A stretch of 13,897 nt of DNA, taken from the NCBI GenBank assembly GCA_023135995.1, contig JAGLRY010000020.1, forward strand, positions 1-13,897, in the 5' to 3' direction. Positions 1 to 7,355 of this stretch are shown here, piece by piece. The notes under the pieces are model-generated. The model saw nothing but the letters and a program-made list of their open reading frames with translations. It did not search any database and was not told the origin of the DNA. Numbering within the stretch: the first letter of the stretch is position 1; each line of letters starts with the position of its first letter. The stretch is from Candidatus Aminicenantota bacterium (lineage in GTDB: Bacteria > Acidobacteriota > Aminicenantia > Aminicenantales > Aminicenantaceae). Both the position numbers and the translations under genes were made by a program.

Positions 1-819
1 ATATCCAACCTCTTTCTTGCGATGCATGCGGCCAAACGTGAGAATATTCCGATTATTGTCTTAGATCGACCTAATCCGATTAATGCAGAGATCGTCAATG
101 GCGCGATCACGAATCCTGCTTTTTCAAGTTTTGTGGGCGTGCTCCCTCTGCCCATCCGCTATGGGATGACTGTTGGGGAGATCGCTGAACTTTTTAACAA
201 CGAGACCTATGGAGGATTCTCCCTCGGTATCGACCTTACCGTGATCCCCATGACAGGTTACAAGCGTGACATGTGGTATGACGATACGGGCGTTCCTTGG
301 ATTGTCCCGTCGCCCAACATGCCTACATTGGAGACCGCGGTGATCTACCCAGGGATGTGCCTCATGGAAGGAACCAACCTGTCGGAAGGCCGGGGGACTG
401 ACACCCCCTTTCTCACCATCGGCGCCCCCTATATCGATTCCAAAGAATGGCTTGATGCGATCCCCAAGGAGACCCTCGTGGGGGCCAGCGCGATCCCCAT
501 CGCCTTCCAACCTAAGACTATTCCAGGGGTCGTGTCTCGTCCGAAGTACAGGAATGAAAGATGCCACGGCCTTCATTTTACGGTTACAGACCGGGATAAA
601 CTCGATCCCATTGCACTAGCTGTGTCGGTATTGTGTGCGGCGCAGAAACTCTACCCCGAAGAGTTCAAAATGACAAAGTACCTGGACAAGCTCTGGGGAA
701 ATGAAGATCTGCGGGCATTGATATCCGAAGGTCAAGACTATTGTTCGATTTTGCAGACATGCGAGCAAGGTCTTGTCCGGTTCAAAAAAGTGAGAAAAAA
801 GTATTTGCTCTACAAGTGA
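1..819 (+). CDS. namZ: NamZ-like exo-beta-N-acetylmuramidase (DUF1343), 3' part
   Basis: The gene is open at the left edge: the frame runs from base 1 (I-S-N-L-F-L-A-M) and 272 residues are visible. The segments LDRPNPI (near the start) and EGTNLSEGRGTDTPF (about visible residues 127-141) are hallmarks of the DUF1343 / NamZ family (CAZy GH171). Members remove MurNAc from the non-reducing end of peptidoglycan fragments during cell-wall recycling. The Glu residues of the EGTN-SEGRGT segment lie in the conserved active-site region. The C-terminal half (GVVSRPKYRNERCHGL onward, ending in a YLLYK tail) matches the family's second domain. The N-terminal signal peptide or Rossmann-like start is outside the window, so export cannot be judged. 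The gene stops at TGA 817-819 and is convergent with the minus-strand permease. Family assignment is firm; substrate is by family only. Confidence 0.88.
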   Translation: MSNLFLAMHAAKRENIPIIVLDRPNPINAEIVNGAITNPAFSSFVGVLPLPIRYGMTVGEIAELFNNETYGGFSLGIDLTVIPMTGYKRDMWYDDTGVPWIVPSPNMPTLETAVIYPGMCLMEGTNLSEGRGTDTPFLTIGAPYIDSKEWLDAIPKETLVGASAIPIAFQPKTIPGVVSRPKYRNERCHGLHFTVTDRDKLDPIALAVSVLCAAQKLYPEEFKMTKYLDKLWGNEDLRALISEGQDYCSILQTCEQGLVRFKKVRKKYLLYK

Positions 820-941
820 TTTTGTGATCAACAATTATGTTGAGCTCATGCAGGTCCTAGAGAAACTGGAATGATGGGAAAAACAGCTATCCGGTGTTTA
901 TCTTTGTGTTCTTGATTTTTTTATTTCCTTGAACTGGATCT

Positions 942-3338
942 TCATTCGTATCTCAACGCTTCGACTGGATTGGAAGTGGCTGCTTTGAGTGAGTGATAAG
1001 AAATGACGAGCAGGGTAATTCCTGCGATCAACACCAGCGGAGCTGTAAAAAACCACCAGCCGATGCCGATGCGGAACGGATACTTGCCCAGCCATTTGTT
1101 CAGGTAAAAATAAAAGAGCGGCAAGGCGATCAGATTTGCCAGTATGATCAGCTTAAAAAAATCTTTTGTTAGCATGAAGATGATATTGGAGAGGGAAGCA
1201 CCGAGGACCTTCCGGATGCCGATCTCCTTTGTGCGTTGAACGGTGTTAAAGAGCGATAGACCGAGGAGCCCCAAGCATGCCACAAATATCGCCAAAAGGG
1301 AAAATAGGCCAAACATCTTCAAAAATTGCCAGTCCGATCCATACTGCCGGTTGTAGTGGTCGTCCAGGAAGAAATAATCGCAGGGATTCCCCGGGTAAAA
1401 CTTATCCCAGAGCTCTTTAACAGCCGCAATAATACCCATGGGATTATCTGTTTTGATTTTGACGGAGTAGTGCCCGTTATTCGAGGGCCGATAGAGAAAA
1501 ACAAGGGGTTCGAAATTTTGTTTGAGCGATTCCTGATGATAATCGGCCACGACACCCACTACTGTAAAGGGATTTTTTGTCTGGTAGATAAATTTCTGGT
1601 TGATGGCGCTTTCCGGGCTCTCCCATCCCAAAAGTTTGCGTGCCGTATCGTTCAGGATGATCCCCGAGCTGTCGGTGCTGAATTCCCTGGAGAAATTTCT
1701 TCCCGCCAATAATTTGAGATCATACATTTCGATAAAATTGTCGTCCATCTGGATTTCATAGATATCGATCGTGGCATCTATAGACTCGTCAGCTTTTTGT
1801 CCCTCGTTGATCATGAACACATCATCGCCGGGGACATACATCGAGCGGGATATCTTCCCCACGCCGGAGATCTTTTCCAGCTCTTTTTTGAAGGTCTCCG
1901 TGCGTGCTTCGAATTCTTCACGACTTTTGTCGATGATAACATTGGGCCTCTGCAAGACCAGCGTCTGCTCGATGTCCATTCCCAGGTCACTGTTTATCAT
2001 ATGCGAGATCTGTTTGTAGACAGTCAGAGTTCCGGCGATCAGGGCCGCCGAAACCATAAACTGGAAGACGACCAGACCTTTTCTCAGGATAACGCCTCTA
2101 GATGCAGGGCCAGTGTTTCCTTTGATCGCAGAGACTGGCTGGAAAGATGACAGGATAAAAGCCGGATACAGGCCAGATAGGAATACACCGAAGACAAAAA
2201 CAGCCAAAAATCCGATCCAGAATCGGATGTCCTCCAAGAGAATAAACATGGCCGGTGTTCCAGAAAACTGGCTAAACACAGACAATGCCAATTCCATGAT
2301 AAGGACAGCCAATCCGGCTCCGAGAATGTTCAGGACAAATGATTCGAACAAAAATTGTCGGATCAACTGTCTGCGGCTAGCTCCCACAACTTTTCTCACG
2401 CCCACTTCTTTGGCTCTTTCCAGTGAGCGTGCTGTCGATAGATTGATATAGTTGCACCAGGCAATGATGATGATAAGAAAGGCAATGATCAGCAAAAATT
2501 TAATGGCGGTGCCGCTGCCGTTCTCTTCGGCCTCACTCACATAGGACGAGTAGAGATGGATGTCTTTGAGTGGCATCACATGGTATATTTCCCAAAAGCT
2601 TTCCGGGCGGTTCACTTCCTTCTGTTTCCTCTTGCTGAACTCCTGGACTTTGTGTTCCAGCGCTACAGGGTCTGTTCCAGATTCGACCTGAATGTATGTG
2701 TAAAAGCCCCAAATGGTCCAGGAGTTGTCGGTGTCGTCCCCATACCTCAACCGGAGTGTTTCGATCGAGGCCAGAAGATCGAATTTCAGATGAGAGTTTT
2801 TTGGGACGTCCTCCATGATGCCAACAACTTTATAATCAGCCCTGCCGTTGTATCTGAGGACTTTTCCCATGGGATCTTCATCCCCGAAGTACTTCTTCGC
2901 TGTGGACTCGGTGAGCACGACAGAATTGGGTTCGGTCAGAACCGTCTCGCGATCTCCTTGTAAAAGTTTGAAGGAGAAGATCCTGAAAAGAGAATTCGAA
3001 GTGCTAAACGTTTTTGCTTCACGGAAGTACCTGTCCTTGTAGGAGTAGATCCCCCACGAGCCGGCCCTGAGCAACCGGACATAATCCAAAACTTCGGGAA
3101 ACTCCTCTGTCAAAGCCTGTCCTGCAGCCGCAGCGATATCCGCCCGGTCGCCCCCTCTGAACCTGTAGATGTTGTCCAGGTTTTTATGGAATTGATCATA
3201 ACTCAGCTCAAATGCCGCGTAGTGGAGTATCAAAAGGCATGCCGCTATCCCCACGGCAAGTCCCAGGATGTTGATTACAGAGATGGTTTTTCTCTTCAAT
3301 ATGATGCGGATGGCGTTTTTGAGATAGTTTATCAGCAT
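942..3338 (-). CDS. ABC transporter permease, MacB/FtsX-like, no ATPase domain
   Basis: The protein has 798 residues. It starts at ATG 3338-3336, with a strong GGAGGAG site seven bases upstream. Topology is the double-FtsX type. TM1 lies near residues 20-42, followed by a periplasmic MacB-PCD-like region (FELSYDQFH, then TESTAKKYFGDEDPMGK near 143-158). A first FtsX block lies near 278-400 (NLSTARSLERAKEVGVRKVVGASRRQL) and a TM near 420-442. A second extracytoplasmic region follows, then a final FtsX block with RTKEIGIRKVLGAS and the C-terminal NPVEALRYE. About eight TM helices are expected. Relatives work with a separate ATPase in efflux or mechanotransmission; none is encoded here. It is a clear paralogue of the permease at 3864-6485 but lacks that protein's prefix domain. 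Substrate is unknown. Confidence 0.92.
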   Translation of the reverse strand: MLINYLKNAIRIILKRKTISVINILGLAVGIAACLLILHYAAFELSYDQFHKNLDNIYRFRGGDRADIAAAAGQALTEEFPEVLDYVRLLRAGSWGIYSYKDRYFREAKTFSTSNSLFRIFSFKLLQGDRETVLTEPNSVVLTESTAKKYFGDEDPMGKVLRYNGRADYKVVGIMEDVPKNSHLKFDLLASIETLRLRYGDDTDNSWTIWGFYTYIQVESGTDPVALEHKVQEFSKRKQKEVNRPESFWEIYHVMPLKDIHLYSSYVSEAEENGSGTAIKFLLIIAFLIIIIAWCNYINLSTARSLERAKEVGVRKVVGASRRQLIRQFLFESFVLNILGAGLAVLIMELALSVFSQFSGTPAMFILLEDIRFWIGFLAVFVFGVFLSGLYPAFILSSFQPVSAIKGNTGPASRGVILRKGLVVFQFMVSAALIAGTLTVYKQISHMINSDLGMDIEQTLVLQRPNVIIDKSREEFEARTETFKKELEKISGVGKISRSMYVPGDDVFMINEGQKADESIDATIDIYEIQMDDNFIEMYDLKLLAGRNFSREFSTDSSGIILNDTARKLLGWESPESAINQKFIYQTKNPFTVVGVVADYHQESLKQNFEPLVFLYRPSNNGHYSVKIKTDNPMGIIAAVKELWDKFYPGNPCDYFFLDDHYNRQYGSDWQFLKMFGLFSLLAIFVACLGLLGLSLFNTVQRTKEIGIRKVLGASLSNIIFMLTKDFFKLIILANLIALPLFYFYLNKWLGKYPFRIGIGWWFFTAPLVLIAGITLLVISYHSLKAATSNPVEALRYE

Positions 3339-3345
3339 GGTTAAA

Positions 3346-3352
3346 CTCCTCC
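3346..3352 (-). promoter_or_regulatory. Shine-Dalgarno site of the minus-strand permease
   Basis: The minus strand reads GGAGGAG, seven bases before ATG 3338. This is an unusually complete Shine-Dalgarno match and fixes the start. Confidence 0.8.
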
Positions 3353-3363
3353 GATTGCTCTTT

Positions 3364-3392
3364 TATATAAACGACAAAATCCTCTCTGTCAA
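3364..3392 (-). promoter_or_regulatory. Sigma70-type promoter for the minus-strand permease
   Basis: On the minus strand, a perfect -35 TTGACA (3392-3387) is followed by a 17-base spacer and TATATA (3369-3364) as the -10. Transcription would begin near 3357, giving a leader of about 19 bases that just holds the GGAGGAG site. This is seen directly; activity is inferred. Confidence 0.65.
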
Positions 3393-3477
3393 AATAAATT
3401 ACGGATTGTTAAGCTGATAGTTACGGAATTTGGATCATTTTGCAACTTTTATGACTGTTTTTCCGTATTACTTTATA

Positions 3478-3492
3478 TACTGAATTTCAGTA
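3478..3492. promoter_or_regulatory. 15-bp perfect palindrome, candidate PadR operator
   Basis: TACTGAATTTCAGTA is a perfect inverted repeat (7-bp arms, central T) lying 8 bases before the ATG of the PadR gene. A TATATA sequence (3474-3479) touches its left end and could be a -10. PadR proteins usually bind dyads in their own promoter and repress themselves. The position therefore suggests an autoregulatory operator that would block transcription or early elongation. Its role is inferred. Confidence 0.5.
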
Positions 3493-3499
3493 ATAAAAT

Positions 3500-3832
3500 A
3501 TGGAAAAGAGGATGAAAGATCTCACAAAAATCGAGGAGATTCTTCTGCTGGCCATATGGCGGCTGAAGGATGATGCCTACGGCGTCAAGATCCGGAAATA
3601 TGTTTCGCAAATCACCGGCAAAGACTTCACCTATGGCAATCTTTACAGTGCGCTCAGCCAACTGTCCAAAAAAAAGTATGTCAAGAAGACGTTGGGTGAA
3701 CCAACACCTGATAGACGCGGGCGGAGAAAGATCTACTACACCGTATCTCCAGCAGGGGTGAATGCCTTAAAAGCCGCTCGGGAGATGAATGAGAAAATGT
3801 GGGAGGGAGTCTCCGACTATGCGTTTGATTGA
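3500..3832 (+). CDS. PadR family transcriptional regulator
   Basis: The protein has 110 residues, the usual size of a short (subfamily 2) PadR. The winged-helix region covers about residues 5-85. It includes LLLAIWRLKDDAYGVKI (helix 1-2), FTYGNLYSALSQLSKKKYV (recognition helix; the classic PadR text is G-x-[IVL]-Y-x-x-L-x-x-L) and the wing DRRGRRKIYYTVSPAG. A short C-terminal helix for dimerisation follows (ALKAAREMNEKMWEGV). It lies directly upstream (31 bases) of the prefix-domain permease and diverges from the other permease, so it probably controls one or both. A perfect palindrome sits just before its start. The Shine-Dalgarno site is poor or absent (AT-rich leader), so translation may be weak. 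The effector ligand is unknown. Confidence 0.93.
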   Translation: MEKRMKDLTKIEEILLLAIWRLKDDAYGVKIRKYVSQITGKDFTYGNLYSALSQLSKKKYVKKTLGEPTPDRRGRRKIYYTVSPAGVNALKAAREMNEKMWEGVSDYAFD

Positions 3833-3863
3833 AATATTTTGTGCGTGATCGAAGTATCGAACA

Positions 3864-6485
3864 ATGAAACGACGCCAATACCACCCGCCAAGAATCGCAG
3901 GATGGATCCTCAAACACACCGCCAGGTACGAAGAGACTTTCGCCTTGATCGGTGATTTCGATGAGGAATATCAAGAGGTAAACCATAAAAGTGGAGCCCT
4001 GTTTGCCTGGTTTTGGTATTGGCGACACTGCCTGAGTTCCTTACCGGTATTTGTCAAAGATTCTGTCTATTGGAGTTTCATCATGCTCGGAAATTATCTA
4101 AAAATCGCGTTTCGAAGCCTTAAAAAACACAAAGGGTACTCCTTTATCAACATCTCTGGCCTTGCCATCGGGATGGCGGTCTGTGTCCTGATCTTGTTGT
4201 GGGTCAAGAATGAGTTGAGCTATGACCGATTCCATGAAAAGGCGGATCGTATCTGCCGGGTCACTATGGATCTCGAGGTCGGCTCGACCCTTCATACGCC
4301 AGTCACTCTCACTGCCGTAGGACCGGCCCTTGTCCGCGATTTTCCCGAAGTGATTTACTCCACCCGGATGTTGCCTCCTAACAGGGTAGCCGTGAAGTAT
4401 GAGGATAAGTTGATCCAGGAGACAAGGGTTGGCTATGCTGAGAATGCAATATTCGAGATCTTTACGTTCCCTTTTGTGAGTGGTGATCCCAAGACAGCAC
4501 TCGAGGCTCCGTATACGGTTGTGATCACTGAGAGTATGGCCAAGAAGTATTTCGGCGATGAAGATCCTCTTGGCAAGACTCTCCGATTCAACAATGAGCA
4601 GGATTTTAGTGTCACCGGTGTTGTTCAAGATATCCCCTCTAACTCTCATTTTAGATTTAACATGCTCCGTTCGTTCCAGACCTTTATCACGGAAGGCGAT
4701 GTTAGCGATGACCAGTGGTTTGATGTGCGGTTCTACACGTACCTTCTTCTGGGTGAAAATGTCGATGCAAAAACACTCGAGCGAAAACTTCCTGATTTTC
4801 TCGATAAATACGTAGGGGAAGCGATGAAGGCCTCAGGTGGCTCGATAGGGCTATCCCTTCAACCTCTCAAACGCATTCACCTCTACTCAGATTTTGAGCG
4901 TGACATGTCGGCAAACAGTGATATCACTTACGTGTATCTTTTTTCTGGAATTGCCCTCTTTGTCCTGTTGATCGCAGGGATCAACTTCATCAATCTCTCC
5001 ACGGCCCGTTCGGCCACCCGAGCCCAGGAAGTAGGGATGAGAAAAACCTTGGGAGCAGTGCGGAGCCGATTGATCGGACAGTTTCTAGGGGAATCACTGA
5101 TCTATAGTTTTCTATCTATGGTTTTGGCCCTGGTCCTGCTGAAACTGTCCCTTCCGTTATTCAGCACGCTCATCGGCCGAGAATTGAGTCTGAATTTCAT
5201 TCAAACTCCTTGGCTTATTGGAGTGATCCTAGGAATGGCCGTAGTGGTCGGCGTTTTTGCGGGGAGCTATCCTGCTTTTTTTCTCTCCTCTTTTCAGCCC
5301 GTCCGCGTGTTGAAAGGCCTTTTAAAAGTAGGGGCCTCAAATTCCCGTTTCCGTCGGGTTCTGGTTGTCTTCCAGTTTGCCATATCCATTGCGTTGATCG
5401 TGGGCACATTGATTGTGTACAAACAGATCGTCTTTATGAAAAACACAGAGCTCGGATTTAACAAGGAACATGTTGTTGCCATCCCGAGGATGAGTGATGC
5501 TATAAGAAAATCCTACCGTTCGGTCAGAGGAGAACTCCTGGGTTTGCCTGGAGTGATCGATGTCGGTGCCTCTGACCTCGTGCCGAGTCGGGGACACCTC
5601 GTCGCCTCTTTCCTCCCTGAGGGATTCCCGGATAACCAGCGACAGACATTGGATTATATGAATGTGGATACCCATTACATCCCAACCATGGGAATGGAAA
5701 TTATTGCGGGAAGAAATTTTTCAGAAGACCTTGCCACTGATCAGGACGAATCGGTCCTCATCAACGAGACAGCGGCAAAAAAACTCGGCTGGGAAGATCC
5801 TGTCGGTAAACGGTTTGTTTTTCGGCCCCCTCCCGGTCAAGAGGGAGAAACGACTTACACGACCGTCATCGGTGTTGTGAAGGATTTCCACATGCAATCT
5901 CTCCGCGAGAAGATCACCCCTCTCGTTATCTTTTATGATTACGACAACCTTTTTACTGTATCTATCCGTATAGTTCCGGATAATATCAAACACACAATGG
6001 ATCTCTTGAAAAAGAAATGGGGGGAGCTCGATCCCAACAGACCTTTTAATTATTTTTTTCTGGATGATTCCTTTGACAATCAATACAGAAGTGAAGAAAG
6101 GCTGAAGAATATCACTTTTTATTTCAGCTTTCTGGCCATCTTTATCGGTTGCCTGGGGCTTTTCGGTATGGCGTCCTTTACGGCGGAACAGCGCACGAAG
6201 GAGATCGGTATCCGTAAAGTGCTGGGCGCATCCGTTCTGGGCATCATCCGTCTCTTGGCGAAAGAGTTCCTGATTCTTGTAGCAGTGGCCAACCTGATTG
6301 CCTGGCCAGTTGCCTACTGGGCCATGAATCGCTGGCTGCAGAGTTTTGCCTACCGGACCGGCATCGATCCGCTGATATTTGTGCTTTCGGCGGTGCTCGC
6401 ATTGTCCATTGCGCTCTTTACTGTGAGTTATCAAGCCATCCGGGCCGCACTCTCCAATCCGGTGGACGCCCTCCGCTACGAATAG
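3864..6485 (+). CDS. ABC transporter permease with N-terminal permease-prefix domain
   Basis: The protein has 873 residues. Residues about 5-74 (HPPRIAGWILKH ... IGDFDEEY ... WYWRHCLSSLP) form the 'permease prefix' domain found on such permeases in Acidobacteriota-like genomes. A classic permease then begins at Met74 (ATG 4083). TM1 lies near 95-115, followed by a MacB-PCD-like region (SYDRFH; ITESMAKKYFGDEDPLGK). A first FtsX block spans about 355-475 (NLSTARSATRAQEVGMRKTLGA). A second extracytoplasmic region comes next, and a final FtsX block runs from about 749 to 873 (RTKEIGIRKVLGAS; NPVDALRYE). From residue 74 its length (800) nearly equals that of the minus-strand paralogue (798). No ATPase is present. 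The start has no good Shine-Dalgarno site; it may rely on coupling with the PadR gene 31 bases upstream. Substrate is unknown. Confidence 0.92.
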   Translation: MKRRQYHPPRIAGWILKHTARYEETFALIGDFDEEYQEVNHKSGALFAWFWYWRHCLSSLPVFVKDSVYWSFIMLGNYLKIAFRSLKKHKGYSFINISGLAIGMAVCVLILLWVKNELSYDRFHEKADRICRVTMDLEVGSTLHTPVTLTAVGPALVRDFPEVIYSTRMLPPNRVAVKYEDKLIQETRVGYAENAIFEIFTFPFVSGDPKTALEAPYTVVITESMAKKYFGDEDPLGKTLRFNNEQDFSVTGVVQDIPSNSHFRFNMLRSFQTFITEGDVSDDQWFDVRFYTYLLLGENVDAKTLERKLPDFLDKYVGEAMKASGGSIGLSLQPLKRIHLYSDFERDMSANSDITYVYLFSGIALFVLLIAGINFINLSTARSATRAQEVGMRKTLGAVRSRLIGQFLGESLIYSFLSMVLALVLLKLSLPLFSTLIGRELSLNFIQTPWLIGVILGMAVVVGVFAGSYPAFFLSSFQPVRVLKGLLKVGASNSRFRRVLVVFQFAISIALIVGTLIVYKQIVFMKNTELGFNKEHVVAIPRMSDAIRKSYRSVRGELLGLPGVIDVGASDLVPSRGHLVASFLPEGFPDNQRQTLDYMNVDTHYIPTMGMEIIAGRNFSEDLATDQDESVLINETAAKKLGWEDPVGKRFVFRPPPGQEGETTYTTVIGVVKDFHMQSLREKITPLVIFYDYDNLFTVSIRIVPDNIKHTMDLLKKKWGELDPNRPFNYFFLDDSFDNQYRSEERLKNITFYFSFLAIFIGCLGLFGMASFTAEQRTKEIGIRKVLGASVLGIIRLLAKEFLILVAVANLIAWPVAYWAMNRWLQSFAYRTGIDPLIFVLSAVLALSIALFTVSYQAIRAALSNPVDALRYE

Positions 6486-6534
6486 ACCGGTCTTCATGGT
6501 TTTTCTGTTTCATGTGCGGTCAGTTTTTTATGAT

Positions 6535-6577
6535 GGATCCGTTCCCTGTACGGACCGTTTGGGAAACGATCCCTACA
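6535..6577 (+). repeat. Palindromic core unit A of the left repeat
   Basis: The unit contains CGTTT-GGG-AAACG (6556-6568), a 5-bp hairpin with a GGG loop, ending in CCCTACA. It corresponds to the 9615-9661 cloverleaf, but the outer stem (GATGGAT / ATCCCTACA) and second hairpin (GTTCCC-TGTACGGAC) have decayed. Confidence 0.65.
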
Positions 6578-6588
6578 TTTTATCTCAT

Positions 6589-6620
6589 CCCGAACGGACG
6601 TTTGGGAAACGATTCCTACA
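6589..6620 (+). repeat. Palindromic core unit B (partial second copy)
   Basis: The unit reads CCGAACGGAC, then CGTTTGGGAAACG (6599-6611), then TTCCTACA. It is a direct repeat of unit A with one base missing in the ACCGTTT arm. It is closer to the right copy than unit A is in the CCGAACGGAC segment, so it looks like a tandem partial duplication. Confidence 0.6.
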
Positions 6621-6754
6621 TTCAAAATGTGTTTAATCCTACTGCTATCCCATTGTTCGTTTCCGTGATCACCAACAGGGGCCATCTGATGTCATTGGTC
6701 ACGGTTCTGGGGATTCTTACTTTTCCATTCTTACGTTTGAATTAAAAAATTTTC

Positions 6755-6760
6755 TATAAT
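6755..6760 (+). promoter_or_regulatory. Possible -10 element upstream of the hydroxylase pair
   Basis: TATAAT matches the sigma70 -10 consensus exactly, about 107 bases before the GTG start. No convincing -35 box is found 16-18 bases upstream (the sequence there is TTACGT or TACGTT), so this is weak evidence. The rest of 6717-6852 shows nothing else I can name. Confidence 0.3.
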
Positions 6761-6852
6761 ATACTTCTCTGTTATTGGCTTGGGATATGCGTTGGAGATA
6801 AGATCAACAACTTTTGTTCCCAGACGACACAATCTATTGGGATAATTTTCAT

Positions 6853-6858
6853 GAGGAA
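6853..6858 (+). promoter_or_regulatory. Shine-Dalgarno site supporting a GTG start
   Basis: GAGGAA lies eight bases before GTG 6867-6869 and no ATG is in frame nearby. It supports GTG as the true start of the iron-sulfur subunit. Confidence 0.65.
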
Positions 6859-6866
6859 TTGTCATT

Positions 6867-7355
6867 GTGGCTAAACAGACCTTCAACCTCAACGTCAACG
6901 GTAAGAATTACAATGTCAAGGTAGAGCCGGATGAACCCCTTCTTTGGGTCCTTCGCGATGACCTCAAGCTCACCGGCAGTAAATTCGGCTGTGGCGTGGG
7001 TGTCTGTGGTGCCTGCTCGGTCCTCATAGATGGCGTCGCGCGACGTTCCTGTTGCATACATGTGGGCAACGTTTCTCAAGGACAAAAAATCATCACCATT
7101 GAAGGTCTTGGGACGCTCGACAACCTCTCCCCTTTACAAAAAGCCTTTGTCGATCACACGGCATTCTGCTGTGGGTTCTGCACTCCTGGAATGATCATTA
7201 CGGCTACAGCTCTGCTGGCTAGAACTCCAAACCCCTCCAGGGAAGAGATCATCCAAGCCATGGACCTCAACCTCTGCCGGTGTGGCTCCTACATCAATAT
7301 CATCGAGGCCATTGAATCATTCGTTAAAGACCAGTGGCGAGGGAAGTCGGAATGA
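6867..7355 (+). CDS. [2Fe-2S] subunit of a molybdenum hydroxylase (IorA/CoxS-like)
   Basis: The protein has 162 residues, the normal length for small subunits of the xanthine oxidase family. The N-terminal plant-type ferredoxin domain (about 1-78) carries FGCGVGVCGACSVLIDG with a fourth Cys in RRSCC. The C-terminal all-helical domain carries CCGFCTPGMI and NLCRCGSY, the ligands of the second [2Fe-2S] cluster next to the molybdenum site. It passes electrons from the molybdenum cofactor to an acceptor. The start is GTG with a good Shine-Dalgarno site. It has no signal peptide; if the complex is periplasmic, as the partner's TAT signal suggests, it would be carried out folded with the partner. 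Its TGA overlaps the next gene's ATG (ATGA), so the two are translationally coupled. Family is certain; substrate is unknown. Confidence 0.94.
   Translation: MAKQTFNLNVNGKNYNVKVEPDEPLLWVLRDDLKLTGSKFGCGVGVCGACSVLIDGVARRSCCIHVGNVSQGQKIITIEGLGTLDNLSPLQKAFVDHTAFCCGFCTPGMIITATALLARTPNPSREEIIQAMDLNLCRCGSYINIIEAIESFVKDQWRGKSE
7339..7344 (+). promoter_or_regulatory. Shine-Dalgarno site that selects ATG 7352
   Basis: GAGGGA lies seven bases before ATG 7352. It favours that start over GTG 7334, which would add six residues ahead of the TAT motif. Confidence 0.6.

Larger units (their letters stand above)
6514..6716 (+). repeat. Left copy of a degenerate intergenic repeat (inverted relative to 9514-9686)
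   Basis: Read on the plus strand, this stretch aligns by eye with the reverse complement of 9514-9686 in consistent order. Shared blocks are TGCGGTCA...TTTTATG, CCGTTCCC, CGGACCGTTTGGGAAACG, CCCTACA, TTGTTCGTTT, ATCACCAA, ATGTCATT and TCACGGTT-TGGGGAT. Unlike the right copy, it carries a second, partial version of the palindrome core (6589-6620). It lies between the permease stop (6485) and the hydroxylase genes. Edges are approximate. It looks like a non-coding dispersed element; no transposase gene is seen. Confidence 0.72.

Noticed and set aside
828..843. TCAACA-ATTA-TGTTGA stem-loop after the NamZ gene as terminator
   Set aside because: The stem is short and AT-rich and is not followed by a T-run, so a terminator call is not supported.
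6484..6493. AGACCGGTCT palindrome at the permease stop codon as terminator
   Set aside because: It has no loop and only a broken T-rich stretch downstream; a 10-bp palindrome is too little evidence.
5721..6497. Minus-strand 258-codon open frame
   Set aside because: It lies wholly antisense to the well-supported permease gene and its translation shows no family motif; it is a shadow frame.
6512..6745. Plus-strand 77-codon and minus-strand 63-codon open frames in the intergenic region
   Set aside because: Both lie within the left repeat copy, have no convincing start signals and no protein-family features.
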